Below, piece by piece: positions 16,945 to 27,036 of a stretch of DNA of 64,000 nt. The translations under genes were made by a program, and so were the position numbers. The notes beneath the pieces were generated by a model, which was not told the DNA's origin, searched no databases, and saw only the letters and a list, made by a program, of their open reading frames with translations. Within the stretch, counting starts at the first letter, position 1. The number at the start of each line of letters is the position of its first letter. The DNA is from Oleispirillum sp963678075 (GTDB taxonomy: Bacteria; Pseudomonadota; Alphaproteobacteria; Rhodospirillales; Rhodospirillaceae): contig CAXXPK010000003.1 in NCBI GenBank assembly GCA_963678075.2, forward strand, positions 682,001 to 746,000, in the 5' to 3' direction.

Positions 16945-17324
16945 CCCCCTGTCTGGCAATTCCGACGAATGCTCCCGGTGGTCTGGATGCCCAGGTTTCA
17001 CAGCATTTCGGACACTGCGACGCCTTTACCTTGCTTGACTTCCACGACGGCGTGGTGGTCGGCGCGCGGGTGGTGGAGGTGCCGACCCATCAGCAGGGCG
17101 GCTGCATGGTGCCGGTGCGTCTGTTGGCCGACAACGGCGCGACCGCGGTGGCGGTGGAAGGGATTGGCCGTCGGCCGCTCCTCGGGTTTGCCGAGGTGGG
17201 GTTGAAGGTTTATTCCAGCGATGGTTTGGATAAGGTCCGCGATGTCGCGGCGGCCTGGGTGTCGGGCAGCCTGCCGGAGTTTCTGGTGGATGACGTCTGT
17301 GGCGGCGGCGATCGTCCGCATTAA
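16941..17324 (+). CDS. Dinitrogenase iron-molybdenum cofactor (DIM/NifX-like) protein
   Basis: This 127-residue protein is a single DIM domain, the fold that carries metal clusters in NifX, NafY and the orange protein. It starts at ATG 16941, overlapping the previous stop as ATGA. Visible features are LDAQVSQHFGHCDAFTLLDF near the N-terminus, with a His-Cys pair, and a C-terminal VDDVCGGGDRPH tail. It is the last gene of the operon and the likely cargo protein for the two ATPases. Which metal it binds cannot be told from the sequence. Confidence 0.8.
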   Translation: MTPCLAIPTNAPGGLDAQVSQHFGHCDAFTLLDFHDGVVVGARVVEVPTHQQGGCMVPVRLLADNGATAVAVEGIGRRPLLGFAEVGLKVYSSDGLDKVRDVAAAWVSGSLPEFLVDDVCGGGDRPH

Positions 17325-17428
17325 GGCTTAAGCCGCACGTACGCCTGGAACTTTTGGCGGGAATCTGATAACCCAGGCAGTGTGTGCGCCCGGATCGTCC
17401 GGGCCTCATCCAACTGGCTTCCATCACG

Positions 17429-18913
17429 ATGTCCTCCGCCGTCCGCGTCTGCCGCACCGAAGCGGGTCGTTATGCCGCCGCCACGTCGTCCGGCGCGCCG
17501 TTGCATGCCCGTCATGCCGAGATCGCGGCGCTGTTGCGCGTCGCCTTGCCGGAAACCACGGCCCACCTGTTCGCGCAGCCGATGCCTTCCTCCGACGGGG
17601 GCTTCGTCGATTGGGTGACGCCGCTGCCCGGCCAGCCGGTGCCGCTATCCGCCCTGCCGCCGGATCAGCGTGTCCGCGTCGCGGCGCTGCTGACCGAGCG
17701 TCTGGCCGCGATCCGCGCGCTGGCGCGGCGGTTGCCGGACAAGACTGCGGCGGCGGTGCTGATGCAGGCCGCGGTCGATCCCGGCGCCGATCAGGTCTAT
17801 GCGATGAACGGCCAGCCAGTGGTGATCGGTTGGGGACAGGCGGGGCAATTCGCGCCGCCGCCGGTCGTTCCGCCGGTTGCCGTTGCCGCCGCGCCGCGCC
17901 GGTCCTGGTGGCGCTGGTTGTTGGCGGCGTTGCTGGCCCTGGCGCTGCTCGCTACCGCATTGTTGTTGTTGTGCCGCTGCGATGAAATCCCGCCCCCCGC
18001 CGTCGAACCGCCCGCCGCCGCCACCGACGATCTGGACGATCTGCGCGCCAGAATTCGCGCGGCGGAAGACGAAATCCGCCGCCGTCTGGAACTTTGCGTG
18101 ACGCCGAAGGCAGAGGAACCGCCCAAGATCGAATCGCCCGCCGTCGAACCGCCCAAGGTCGAGGAACCCAAGGTCTCGCCGAAGCCTCCGGTGGAAAAGC
18201 CGAAGGTCGAGAAACCCACCGCGCCGCCGCCGCGAACAACCGCGTGTCCACCGAAGCGTCAGTCCTGGGAACAGCCCGAGGTGATGCTGATGCTGGATGC
18301 TTCGGGAAGCATGCGCTTGCCCAAGGAAATGGCGGACTCCGCCGTCGAGTCCCTGATGCGCCGCGCGATGCGCGGCGATCGCGCGGCGATGGCGACGTTG
18401 CAGGGGTACCGGGGGGGCGCCGGGTCGCGTTTGGCCGCCGCGAAGGAGGCGACCAAGGGCGTGATCGCGCAGATGCCGAAGGACGTCGATGTCGGTTTGT
18501 TGGTGTTCGGAAAATGCGAAGGCGCCGACAACTATAATTTCTTCAAGGCGGCGCAACGGCCCGCCCTGTTGTCGCTGGTGGATCGCATCCAGCCGGAGCA
18601 GGGGACGCCGCTGGCGCGCGGTCTGGAGCGCGCCGGAAACATGCTGGACGGAGTCAACGTGCCGGGCGTCATCGTCGTCGTCACCGATGGCGAGGACAGT
18701 TGCGGCGGCGACCCGTGCGCCGTGGCCAGGGCCTTGAAACAAAAGAAGCCGAACCTCAAGATCAATGTCATCGACGTGGGCGGCTCGGGCAAGGGTCGTT
18801 GCATGGCCGAAGCCAGCGGCGGTCGTATGGTGACGCCGCGTCCGGGGCAGTCCTGGAAAGATATTTTCATGCAGGCGACGGAACAAAAGGTCGTGCCGCC
18901 GGGTTGCGAATAG
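17429..18913 (+). CDS. SrfA-like single-pass membrane protein with periplasmic VWA domain
   Basis: This 494-residue protein has four parts. Residues 1-155 form an N-terminal domain shared with the next gene (compare VYAMNGQPVVIGWG here with IYAVDGKPVLTFWG there). Residues 160-182 form one transmembrane helix. Residues 185-280 form a Pro/Lys/Glu-rich linker. A VWA domain follows with the metal site DASGS (290-294) and a VVVTDGEDSCGGDPC loop. Topology is probably N-in with the VWA domain in the periplasm. The start ATG 17429 is preferred, although no strong ribosome binding site precedes it. It opens the Srf-Tag gene row. Confidence 0.7.
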   Translation: MSSAVRVCRTEAGRYAAATSSGAPLHARHAEIAALLRVALPETTAHLFAQPMPSSDGGFVDWVTPLPGQPVPLSALPPDQRVRVAALLTERLAAIRALARRLPDKTAAAVLMQAAVDPGADQVYAMNGQPVVIGWGQAGQFAPPPVVPPVAVAAAPRRSWWRWLLAALLALALLATALLLLCRCDEIPPPAVEPPAAATDDLDDLRARIRAAEDEIRRRLELCVTPKAEEPPKIESPAVEPPKVEEPKVSPKPPVEKPKVEKPTAPPPRTTACPPKRQSWEQPEVMLMLDASGSMRLPKEMADSAVESLMRRAMRGDRAAMATLQGYRGGAGSRLAAAKEATKGVIAQMPKDVDVGLLVFGKCEGADNYNFFKAAQRPALLSLVDRIQPEQGTPLARGLERAGNMLDGVNVPGVIVVVTDGEDSCGGDPCAVARALKQKKPNLKINVIDVGGSGKGRCMAEASGGRMVTPRPGQSWKDIFMQATEQKVVPPGCE

Positions 18914-18958
18914 TCCGTTCCGCGCCAAGGCGGCGGATCAGAAAAGGGGATTGGCGTC

Positions 18959-20215
18959 ATGCAAGGCCGTACCACCGCATTGGGACCGCTGTTGCGCTCC
19001 GCCGGGTTGCGCGAATTCGACGCGCTGGGCAGCGTTGGGCGTCCGGTGGTCGATTCCGCGCCGCAGTTGCGCGCCACCATTCGCCGTCAATTGGGCGAGG
19101 ATATCGCCGCCATGCTGGCAGTGCCGCAGAGCAACGAATCCGGCGATGCGGTGGACTGGTATGCGCCGAGTGGCGGTCTGGTGGTGCCGTGGTCGGCGGC
19201 GACCCCCGAGGAACGGGAAGACATGCGCGTCCGCCTGCAGGCGGCGCGGGAGCTCGTCGTGGCGCATGGCGAGGCCCTGACCGCGCAGTTGCGCGACCGT
19301 CCCGCCGGGGCGACCGCCGATGATTTCGAGGTCTACGCGCGGTTGTTGCCGCACGTCATGCGCATCCCCGACGACAGCCATATCTATGCGGTGGATGGCA
19401 AGCCGGTCTTGACCTTTTGGGGTTTTTCCAGCCCCCGCCAGCCCGAGGTCGATGTTATCCGAGATTTGATGCCGCCGTCCGCCGCGCCGGTGCTTCCGGC
19501 GGCGGTGATGCCGGTGGCGGTTCCCCGACGCGGCTGGAACTGGCGGTGGTTGTTGTGGCTTTTGCCGTTGCTGCTGCTGTTGGCGCTGTTGCTGGGGCTG
19601 CGGGCGTGCGATTCCCCGTTTCTGCCGCAGGGGTTGCGCCCGCTGATCCCGGACCTTGCGGTGCCGGACATTGCGGTTCCCGGCGCGGTGGTCCCTGGCG
19701 CTGCCGTGGGCGTGGACGGTGGGGCCGTAGCGCCGTCGTCGCCGGATAACGCGGCGACGTTGCCGCAGGCGGACGATAAGTCCTCGTCTCCGGACAAATC
19801 GCCGACGCCGCCGACCCCGGACGATAAGTCCGTTCCGGATAAGGGAAAACCGCTGGTGATCCCGTCCGAGGCCAAGGCCTCCGGCGACACGGCGTTCCTG
19901 GATGGCAAGTGGACCGCGAAAAGCGGCTTGATGGATGGACGCACCGGTCTGCCGGTGGCGGTCGAGCACGATTTCAAGGATGGCAAGGGCAAGACCACGA
20001 TCCGTCGTGGCGACGGCACGGTGTGCGTCGGCAACAGCACGGCGACGATGCAGGGCGGCAAGCTGGTGATCACCGGCGATGACGATCCGGCCTGCAACGA
20101 CGGTTCGCGCTATGCGCGGTCGCGGATCGAATGTACGCAGGGCAAGGACGGCAAGGCCGTTTGTTCCGGCAAGCAGCCCTCGGGTCAGGCGTATTCAGTG
20201 GACATGGGGCGCTAG
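18959..20215 (+). CDS. SrfA-family-like single-pass membrane protein
   Basis: This 418-residue protein consists of an N-terminal domain (1-190), a strongly hydrophobic helix at about 194-215, a Pro/Ala/Asp-rich linker, and a C-terminal domain of about 120 residues rich in Gly/Lys/Asp that starts near GDTAFLDGKWTAKSGLMDG. It precedes srfB, the place srfA occupies in srfABC loci, and SrfA-family proteins have this architecture as I recall. The function is unknown. It shares the N-terminal domain with the previous gene, so the two may form a mixed complex in the inner membrane. Confidence 0.6.
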   Translation: MQGRTTALGPLLRSAGLREFDALGSVGRPVVDSAPQLRATIRRQLGEDIAAMLAVPQSNESGDAVDWYAPSGGLVVPWSAATPEEREDMRVRLQAARELVVAHGEALTAQLRDRPAGATADDFEVYARLLPHVMRIPDDSHIYAVDGKPVLTFWGFSSPRQPEVDVIRDLMPPSAAPVLPAAVMPVAVPRRGWNWRWLLWLLPLLLLLALLLGLRACDSPFLPQGLRPLIPDLAVPDIAVPGAVVPGAAVGVDGGAVAPSSPDNAATLPQADDKSSSPDKSPTPPTPDDKSVPDKGKPLVIPSEAKASGDTAFLDGKWTAKSGLMDGRTGLPVAVEHDFKDGKGKTTIRRGDGTVCVGNSTATMQGGKLVITGDDDPACNDGSRYARSRIECTQGKDGKAVCSGKQPSGQAYSVDMGR

Positions 20216-20274
20216 GATAGAGAACCATGATCCCGGTCGCGGACGGCGCGGCGGGGGCGGCGGGGCAGGAAACG

Positions 20275-23271
20275 ATGCTGGTGAAACTTATCCGGTTTGA
20301 AGACGAAGCGACCCTGATCATGCGTTCGGGCGTCCAGTTCATGGACTTCGGCCTAAGCCTCGATCCCAGGAAAGAGGAGCCCGGGCAGTTCGCGCGCCGT
20401 GCCGATGGATCCGCCGGGTTGATCCGGCTTGAACACAACGCGGCGAGCGACCGTTATCTTCACCCCAACACCCATGTGGCGACCGCGCCGGTCACCGATT
20501 TGGAAACCCCGCTGGCCGAAAGCCTTGACCTGTTCGCCGATATCTGGTTGCCGGTGCCGTTCTTGCGGCAGCAGGCGGGGGGCTTCGTGCAGGGACCGCG
20601 CAACTGGGCGCGGGCGCGCATCGTGCCGCTGGCCGCAGGGGAAGACGGGGAGAACGGCCACAGCCACCGCATCGTGATGGCCTTCGACACCGCGATCGTC
20701 GATGCCGAGGTGGCGGGGACCGCCTATCTGGGGCCGACCAAGGCCGATGTCGATGGCGGCGCCAAGTTCGCCCTTTCCTGGAAGGGAGAGGACATGGGCT
20801 GGTTCCTCGACCAGCCGTGGATCGAGGGCTGGCTGAAGGGATTGTTCGCGGACGCCTTGGCGCGCCGCCGCTTCGCCTCTGACGAAATCGCCGCGGCGGT
20901 CGCCGAACGGCGGCATTTCACCCATTATCTCAATCTGTTATGGCTGTTGGGCGTGAAGGTCAAGCCGCCGCGCCTGAAGCTGTTGTCCAACAGCCCCGAT
21001 GACGTGCACAAGCCGATCCAGGTGGACATGGTGCTGGACGTCGGAAATTCCCGCACCTGCGGTATCCTGGTCGAGGACCATCCGCAGGAAGGTAACGGCC
21101 TGAGCACCCGCTATGAATTGGAATTGCGGGATTTGAGCCTGCCGCACCGGGTCTATGCCGAGCCGTTTGAAAGCCGTGTCGAATTCGCCGAGGCGACCTT
21201 CGGTAAGGTGGATTTTTCGTGCTTGAGCGGTCGCAACGATGCCTTCCTGTGGCCGACCATCGCCCGCGTCGGGGCGGAGGCGGCGCGTCTGGCGGGCCGT
21301 CGTCGCGGCACCGAGGGCGCCACCGGCCTGTCCAGTCCGAAACGGTATCTGTGGGATGAGAAGCGGTTCGAACCGGGTTGGCGATTCAACGACAGCTTCA
21401 ACAAGGCCGAGACCGAACCCCTGGCCACGGCGTCGCCGTTTGGCGATCTGATCGACGAAACCGGCGAGGCCCTGTTCACGCTGCCGCCGGAGCGGCAGAT
21501 TCAGGTGTTCATGCCGCATTACGCGCGCAGTTCCCTGATGACCTTCATGCTGGCGGAAATCCTGGTGCAGGCATTGAACCAGATCAACAGCCCTAGTCAG
21601 CGGATGAAGCTGAGCCATGCCAATCTTCCACGGCAATTGCGGTCGGTGATCTTGACCGTGCCGCCGTCGATGCCGTTGCCGGAACGTCAGATCTTCGAGG
21701 AACGGATGCGCCAGGCGATCGGCTTGGTGTGGAAGGCCTTTGGCTGGCATCCCGCCGATTTGGGGATCGAGGCAGAGGACGAACGCAGGGCGGCGTGGCC
21801 GCCGTTGCCGACCTATCACGCCCGTTGGGATGAGGCGACCTGCGCGCAGGCGGTCTATCTGTTTTCGGAAACCATCAATCGTTTCGGCGGCCGGGCCGAT
21901 GAATTCTTCCGCGTCTTTCGCCGGAAGCGCGACGACGATGCCGAGCGCAAGTTGCGCGTCGCCTCGATCGATGTTGGCGGCGGCACCACCGATCTGGTGA
22001 TCTGCGACTATCACCTGGACGAAGGGCGGGGCGGCAACGTTTCGATCCAGCCGGATCAGGTCTTCCGCGACGGTTTCAAGGTGGCGGGCGACGACATCGT
22101 GCACGATGTCATTTCCAAGTTGGTGGTGCCGCGCCTGCGCGCCGCGCTGATCGAACACGGTCTTGCCGATCCCGATCCGGTGCTGTCCACCTTGATCGGC
22201 TCGGAACCCGGCATCGTTCAGGACATGGTGCTGCGCCAGCAGTTGACGTTGCAGGTGCTCTATCCCCTGGGGTTGGCGCTGCTGAAGGCCTATGAGCGTT
22301 ATGTGCCGCTGGTCGGGGCGGACACCGTGACGATGACCTTCGGCGAGGCCTTGGCCGGGCGCGACGCGCCCTCGCCCGATGTGCTGGCCTATTTCGCGGC
22401 CGGGGTTCGCCGCGCCACGCCCGCGGCGGCGCAAGACTTCGATCTGTTGGGGGTGCGCCTGTCCTTCGACATGAACGCCCTGCACGCCTTGTTCATCAAC
22501 GACAAGATGGAAATCGGGCGACCGATCCGCGCCTTGTGCGAGATCGTCTATCTGTACGATTGCGATGTGTTGCTGCTGTCGGGGCGGCCGTCGTGCCTGC
22601 CCGGCGTGCAGGCGCTGTTCCGTGGGCTTCTGGCGTTGCCGCCGGACCGGGTGGTGGCGCTGCATGACTATCGCGCCGGGAACTGGTATCCGTTCCATCG
22701 CGGCGGTCGCATCGACGACCCCAAGACGACTGCCGCTGTGGGCGCCATGCTGTGCGTTCTGGGGCAGGGAAGAATCCCGAATTTCTTCTTCCGCGCCAAT
22801 GCCTTCCGCAGCTATTCGACGGTCCGTCAGATCGGTCTAATGGACCAGACGATGACAATCAAGGACGCCGACGTCTATTACCGCGATGTCGATTTTGACA
22901 ATCCCGAATACACCTTCCCCAACGAGGTTTCGTTCGAGGTGCGGGGGCGGATGATCCTGGGCTTCCGGCAGTTGAACGCGGCGCGCTGGGGGGCCAGTCC
23001 GCTGTACATGATCGAATTCGCGGGCGGCGAGAACAACAGCGCGCGCAAGGCCCTTTACGGCGACAACGGGCAGTCGGCGGTACTGTCGGTCAAGCTGGGG
23101 CGCAAGACCTGGGGCAAGGTCGATCGTCCGGTTCTGACCGAAGTGACGGTGGTGGGCGGCGGTGCCGCCGCCGTCTCGCGCAGCGCGCTTTCCATCAGCC
23201 TGTTCACCTTGCCGACCTTCGGCGCGGGCGAACAGAGCCATTGGCTCGATACCGGCAGCATCATTCGCTGA
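20275..23271 (+). CDS. srfB: SrfB-family actin/Hsp70-like ATPase
   Basis: This 998-residue protein belongs to the SrfB 'virulence factor' family. I start it at ATG 20275 (MLVKLIRFEDEATLIMRSGV) because family members begin with this motif; the ATG at 20227 is an alternative. Phosphate-binding loops of the actin/Hsp70 fold are visible: LDVGNSRTCGIL near 255, IDVGGGTTDLVI near 566, and the adenosine motif LLLSGRPSCLPG near 766. No signal peptide or membrane segment is seen, so it is cytosolic. The srfB-srfC pair is conserved. Its biochemical role is not established; ATP-driven assembly is an inference. Confidence 0.85.
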   Translation: MLVKLIRFEDEATLIMRSGVQFMDFGLSLDPRKEEPGQFARRADGSAGLIRLEHNAASDRYLHPNTHVATAPVTDLETPLAESLDLFADIWLPVPFLRQQAGGFVQGPRNWARARIVPLAAGEDGENGHSHRIVMAFDTAIVDAEVAGTAYLGPTKADVDGGAKFALSWKGEDMGWFLDQPWIEGWLKGLFADALARRRFASDEIAAAVAERRHFTHYLNLLWLLGVKVKPPRLKLLSNSPDDVHKPIQVDMVLDVGNSRTCGILVEDHPQEGNGLSTRYELELRDLSLPHRVYAEPFESRVEFAEATFGKVDFSCLSGRNDAFLWPTIARVGAEAARLAGRRRGTEGATGLSSPKRYLWDEKRFEPGWRFNDSFNKAETEPLATASPFGDLIDETGEALFTLPPERQIQVFMPHYARSSLMTFMLAEILVQALNQINSPSQRMKLSHANLPRQLRSVILTVPPSMPLPERQIFEERMRQAIGLVWKAFGWHPADLGIEAEDERRAAWPPLPTYHARWDEATCAQAVYLFSETINRFGGRADEFFRVFRRKRDDDAERKLRVASIDVGGGTTDLVICDYHLDEGRGGNVSIQPDQVFRDGFKVAGDDIVHDVISKLVVPRLRAALIEHGLADPDPVLSTLIGSEPGIVQDMVLRQQLTLQVLYPLGLALLKAYERYVPLVGADTVTMTFGEALAGRDAPSPDVLAYFAAGVRRATPAAAQDFDLLGVRLSFDMNALHALFINDKMEIGRPIRALCEIVYLYDCDVLLLSGRPSCLPGVQALFRGLLALPPDRVVALHDYRAGNWYPFHRGGRIDDPKTTAAVGAMLCVLGQGRIPNFFFRANAFRSYSTVRQIGLMDQTMTIKDADVYYRDVDFDNPEYTFPNEVSFEVRGRMILGFRQLNAARWGASPLYMIEFAGGENNSARKALYGDNGQSAVLSVKLGRKTWGKVDRPVLTEVTVVGGGAAAVSRSALSISLFTLPTFGAGEQSHWLDTGSIIR

Positions 23272-23288
23272 ACAGGAGGACGGACGTC

Positions 23289-25940
23289 GTGACTTCCATG
23301 CCAGAAAAACTCGTGAGCCGGTGCGCGGCGATCGTCGAGGGCGCGACGGCGGCGGAGGCCTGGGTGGCCGACGTGCGGGGCGACAGCGAAAAACTCGAAC
23401 GCGATGCCGACGGTCTCGTCGAACGCCTGCGGCGTTGCCGCAATAGCGCCAGGCGCCTGGGCGCGGCGGCGTCTCGACCGATGGCGGTGGGGTTCTTCGG
23501 GTTGTCGCAGGCGGGTAAGTCGTATTTGATCTCGGCCCTGGCGCGTGGGGCCGATGGCGCGGTCGAAACCGTGATGGACGGCAATCGCCTGAACTTCATC
23601 AGCCACATCAATCCGCCCGGCAGCGGCAAGGAAGCGACCGGCATCGTCACCCGCTTTACCCGTCGTCCGGGGCAGGGGCCGGCCGGTTTCCCGGTGGAGC
23701 TGTCGCTTCTGTCCGAAGCCGACCTGATCAAGATCATAGGCAACACGTATTTCCTGGACTTCGACCCGGAAAAGCGTGGCGAGGCCCCGGACGACGACGG
23801 CATCCGCGCCCATCTGGCGCCGTTCAGGAAGTTGGCGCGGAACCGGCTTGCCGGTGGTCTGTCGGTCGATGACGTGATCGACATCATGGACTATTTCGTC
23901 AAGCGCTTTCCGGGGTCAATGGGGGCTTTCTCGGTCTCGTTCTGGCCCGAGGCGGCGAAGCTGGCGCCCTTCCTGGCGCCGCGCGAACGGGCGCAGATGT
24001 TTTCCCTGCTGTGGGGCGGGATCGAGGAACTGACCACCGCCTATTTGCGCCTTCAGGGCGGGTTGTCCCGCCTGGGTTTTGCGTCCGTCGCCCACGCCGA
24101 ATTGACCGCCCTGGTCAAACCGGACGAGGCGGGCGGCTTCACCCAGGGCGACAGCATCATGAACGTCGATATGTTGGCGCGGCTGGGGCGCGACGACGGC
24201 GATCTGGTCAACGTCGCGCCGGTGATCGATGGCGAGTGCCGGTCCTCGGTCGGAGTGCCGCGTTCGATGCTGGCGGCGCTGTCGCGGGAAATGACCTTTT
24301 CCCTGGCCGAACCGCCGCAGGCCGGTCTGCTGGAAAGCGTCGACCTGCTGGACTTTCCCGGCTATCGCGGCCGCCTGAAGGTCGCCAACCTGAAGGAAGT
24401 GGCGGATCGCCTGGAATCCCGCGATCCGGTGGCGGAACTGATCCTGCGCGGCAAGGTCGCTTATTTGTTCGAACGCTATACCGACGACCAGGAAATGAAT
24501 GTCCTGGTGATGTGCACGCCCTGTCATAAGCAATCCGACGTACAGGACATCGGCGGCGCGTTGAACGAATGGATATCCTCGACCCAGGGCGAGACGCCGG
24601 AAATCCGCGTCCTGCGCAAGCCCGGTTTGGTCTGGGCGCTGACCATGTTCGACATGCGTTTGATGCCGCGTCCCGACGAGACCGAGGATCTGATCCGCAG
24701 CGGTTGGGCGGGGATGATGCGGCTGGCGCTGTTGGAAAAGTTCGAACAGTTCGAATGGGTCAACAAATGGACCCCGGACCGGCCCTTCACCAACCTGTTT
24801 CTGGTGCGCAAGCCGGGGATGGCGGCGGGGGTGATTCGCGCCGACGGTCGCCGTGAAATCGCGGTGGAGGACACTCAAACCGATCGTTTGGCGATGTTGC
24901 GCCGGACCTATGTCGCCGATCCGACGGTGGCGACCCATGTCGCCGATCCGGCGGCGTCGTGGGACGCGATGATGGCGTTGGACGACGGCGGCATGGCGGC
25001 GCTGTTGGCCTATCTGGAACAAGTGGCGCGCCTTGAGGTCAAGCTGGCCCGCATCGCCGAACGGGTGGACGGGCTGACCCGTCAACTGGTCGAGGCCGAT
25101 CTTGGCAAGCATTACTATGTCGAGGGTGCCGACGAACTGAAGCAAAAGGAAGCGCGGGCGCAGCGGGTGGTGGAGGCGCTGGCGCAGCGGGCCTCGATGC
25201 TGGGCGAGTTGCTGGCCCTGATGCAGCCGTCGGCGGAACGGGCGCGCGGGCTTTATCTGCGCGCCGAGGCCGACGCGCGGGAATCCGGTCCCGCCGAGGC
25301 CGGGATCGGCGGCGGGTTCATCAGTCTGGATCTGGAAATTCCGGTCGCCGATCTTTCCGCCGGGCCGGAATCCAGCAGTTCGCGAGGGTTCGCCAAGGCG
25401 CTGATCTCGGACTGGCAAAAGCAGTTGAAGGGATTGCCGCGCAGCCCCGAGGTCCATCGCTTCCTGGCCTTGTCCGAGGACGTTCTGGAAATCCTGGTGG
25501 ACGAGATGATCGCCGGCGCCTCCCGCGCCAAGGTCGAGGGCGAGATCGTTGATCTGTTGCGCGAGGCCGAGGATCGCGCCGGGGCGACGCGGGCGCGTCT
25601 GGCCGATCAGCAGGTGTTGGCGGCGCGCGGCGCGATCGCCGAATACGTCGATACCCTGAGCTTCCTGAAAAAGCCGGGGGCGCGGCGTCCGATCAGCAGT
25701 CGCATTCCCGAGCACCGGCTGTTCGCGCCGCCGTCCGCCGTCGATGGTTTGCCGCGGATTTCCGAGCGCCCCTTGAACTATCCGGCGATTCGGATTTGCG
25801 ATTGGCTGGATGCCTTTGCCGCGACCACGCTCGGTAATGTCGGAGAGAAGGAAGGCCGCGAAATCAGCGCGGAACAGAACCGGCGCCTGGGCGCGATTCT
25901 GAAAAGCATTGTCGAAACCGGGGAACGGGGGGCGGACTGA
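23289..25940 (+). CDS. srfC: SrfC-family P-loop NTPase
   Basis: This roughly 883-residue cytosolic protein matches the SrfC family. It starts at GTG 23289, about nine bases after AGGAGG, or at ATG 23298. It has a P-loop VGFFGLSQAGKSYLIS at about residues 70-80 and a DLLDFPGYRGRLK element near 355 resembling the DxxG switch of dynamin-like GTPases. Extended helical regions follow, such as LEVKLARIAERVDGLTRQLV. It is closely spaced behind srfB. Nucleotide specificity and partners are not known; a GTPase acting with SrfB is an inference. Confidence 0.8.
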   Translation: MTSMPEKLVSRCAAIVEGATAAEAWVADVRGDSEKLERDADGLVERLRRCRNSARRLGAAASRPMAVGFFGLSQAGKSYLISALARGADGAVETVMDGNRLNFISHINPPGSGKEATGIVTRFTRRPGQGPAGFPVELSLLSEADLIKIIGNTYFLDFDPEKRGEAPDDDGIRAHLAPFRKLARNRLAGGLSVDDVIDIMDYFVKRFPGSMGAFSVSFWPEAAKLAPFLAPRERAQMFSLLWGGIEELTTAYLRLQGGLSRLGFASVAHAELTALVKPDEAGGFTQGDSIMNVDMLARLGRDDGDLVNVAPVIDGECRSSVGVPRSMLAALSREMTFSLAEPPQAGLLESVDLLDFPGYRGRLKVANLKEVADRLESRDPVAELILRGKVAYLFERYTDDQEMNVLVMCTPCHKQSDVQDIGGALNEWISSTQGETPEIRVLRKPGLVWALTMFDMRLMPRPDETEDLIRSGWAGMMRLALLEKFEQFEWVNKWTPDRPFTNLFLVRKPGMAAGVIRADGRREIAVEDTQTDRLAMLRRTYVADPTVATHVADPAASWDAMMALDDGGMAALLAYLEQVARLEVKLARIAERVDGLTRQLVEADLGKHYYVEGADELKQKEARAQRVVEALAQRASMLGELLALMQPSAERARGLYLRAEADARESGPAEAGIGGGFISLDLEIPVADLSAGPESSSSRGFAKALISDWQKQLKGLPRSPEVHRFLALSEDVLEILVDEMIAGASRAKVEGEIVDLLREAEDRAGATRARLADQQVLAARGAIAEYVDTLSFLKKPGARRPISSRIPEHRLFAPPSAVDGLPRISERPLNYPAIRICDWLDAFAATTLGNVGEKEGREISAEQNRRLGAILKSIVETGERGAD

Positions 25941-25943
25941 GCC

Positions 25944-27028
25944 ATGGCGATACGTTGGGAACTGACCGCCGATGCGGCGCGCGGGCCGGGGTTCGGCCAG
26001 TTGAAGGCGCACGGATTGCCGCTGTCGGAGGGGCCGGTGCGGTTGTGGGTACAGCGTAACCAGGGGGCGGAGCCGTATCTGGGGCGCGACCGTGGTTGGG
26101 TGACGCAGCCGGTGTTGCACGAACTGCCGCCGCCCATCGTCGAGGATGGGCTGCCGACCTTTGCCTTGGGGCCGGAACTGATCGACCCGATCGCGTTGCT
26201 GCCGCCCAATTGCATGGTGCTGATCGGCATCGAAACCGATACCGCCAAGGATCAGGGGCGGGCGACGATCCGCCGCTTGTTGCCCTCGGCCGCGGCGGGC
26301 GAGGGCGTCGATGGCGGGGCTCAGGTGATTCGTCATGATGCGCCCGTGCTTCCGCTTCCGCCGATGCTGCACCGGAGCCGGAGCCCCTGATCGTCGACCC
26401 CCTGGTCGCCGATCAGGCGGTGTTGATGGACCCGCCGAAAGGTAAGTTGTCGCTGGGGGTTCTGGCGATGGTCGCGGTGCTGCTGCTGGTCGGCGGCGCG
26501 GCGGGGCTTTATTTCGCCGGTCTGCCGCCGTTCGCGCCGAAAGCGGCGGAAACGGTCCGCGATGTCGGCACGGTGGCCGCGAAGCCGGTGGATGTCGCCG
26601 CCGATGGCGCCATCGACAGCCGCGAGGCCTTGGTCCGCTATCTGGCGGGCAATCCCACGGCCGACGCGGCGCTGGCCAAGGCGAAGGAATTGGACGGTCA
26701 GGGCTGCCGCGATTTCGCGATGCTGGTCTATCAATACGCGTCCCGCCAGGGCAGCGCCGCCGCGTCGCTGACCCTGGGGCGGATGTACGACCCCGACACC
26801 TGGACCAAGGAAACTAGCCCGATGGAGCGGCCCGATGCCGAAACCGCCGCCTATTGGTACGAACCGGCGGCGCGGGCGGGCGATGTCGAGGCGCAGCGTC
26901 GTTTGGGCAAGATTCTGGTGGCCCTGCCCCAGGGCGGCATCCAGAAGGACAAGGGCAAGGACTGGCTGACGAAGGCCGCCGCCGCCGGCGATGCCGAGGC
27001 CAAGACCCTGCTTTCCGCCCTGAAATGA
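25944..27028 (+). pseudogene. Membrane protein with N-terminal cytosolic domain and Sel1-like repeats, split by a frameshift
   Basis: Two frames probably represent one gene. The first (25944-26390) encodes an acidic 148-residue domain beginning MAIRWELTADAARGPGFGQL. The second encodes, from about 26362, a Pro/Glu linker (APEPEPLIVDPLVADQAVL), a transmembrane helix (LGVLAMVAVLLLVGGAAGLY) and Sel1/TPR-like repeats (AASLTLGRMYDPDTW and AYWYEPAARAGDVEAQRRLG). The linker is open without a stop back to the overlap, so a one-base indel at about 26362 is the simplest explanation. If not, the second protein starts at 26420. I do not recognise the N-terminal domain. Confidence 0.6.
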
Positions 27029-27036
27029 GGTTCCCC

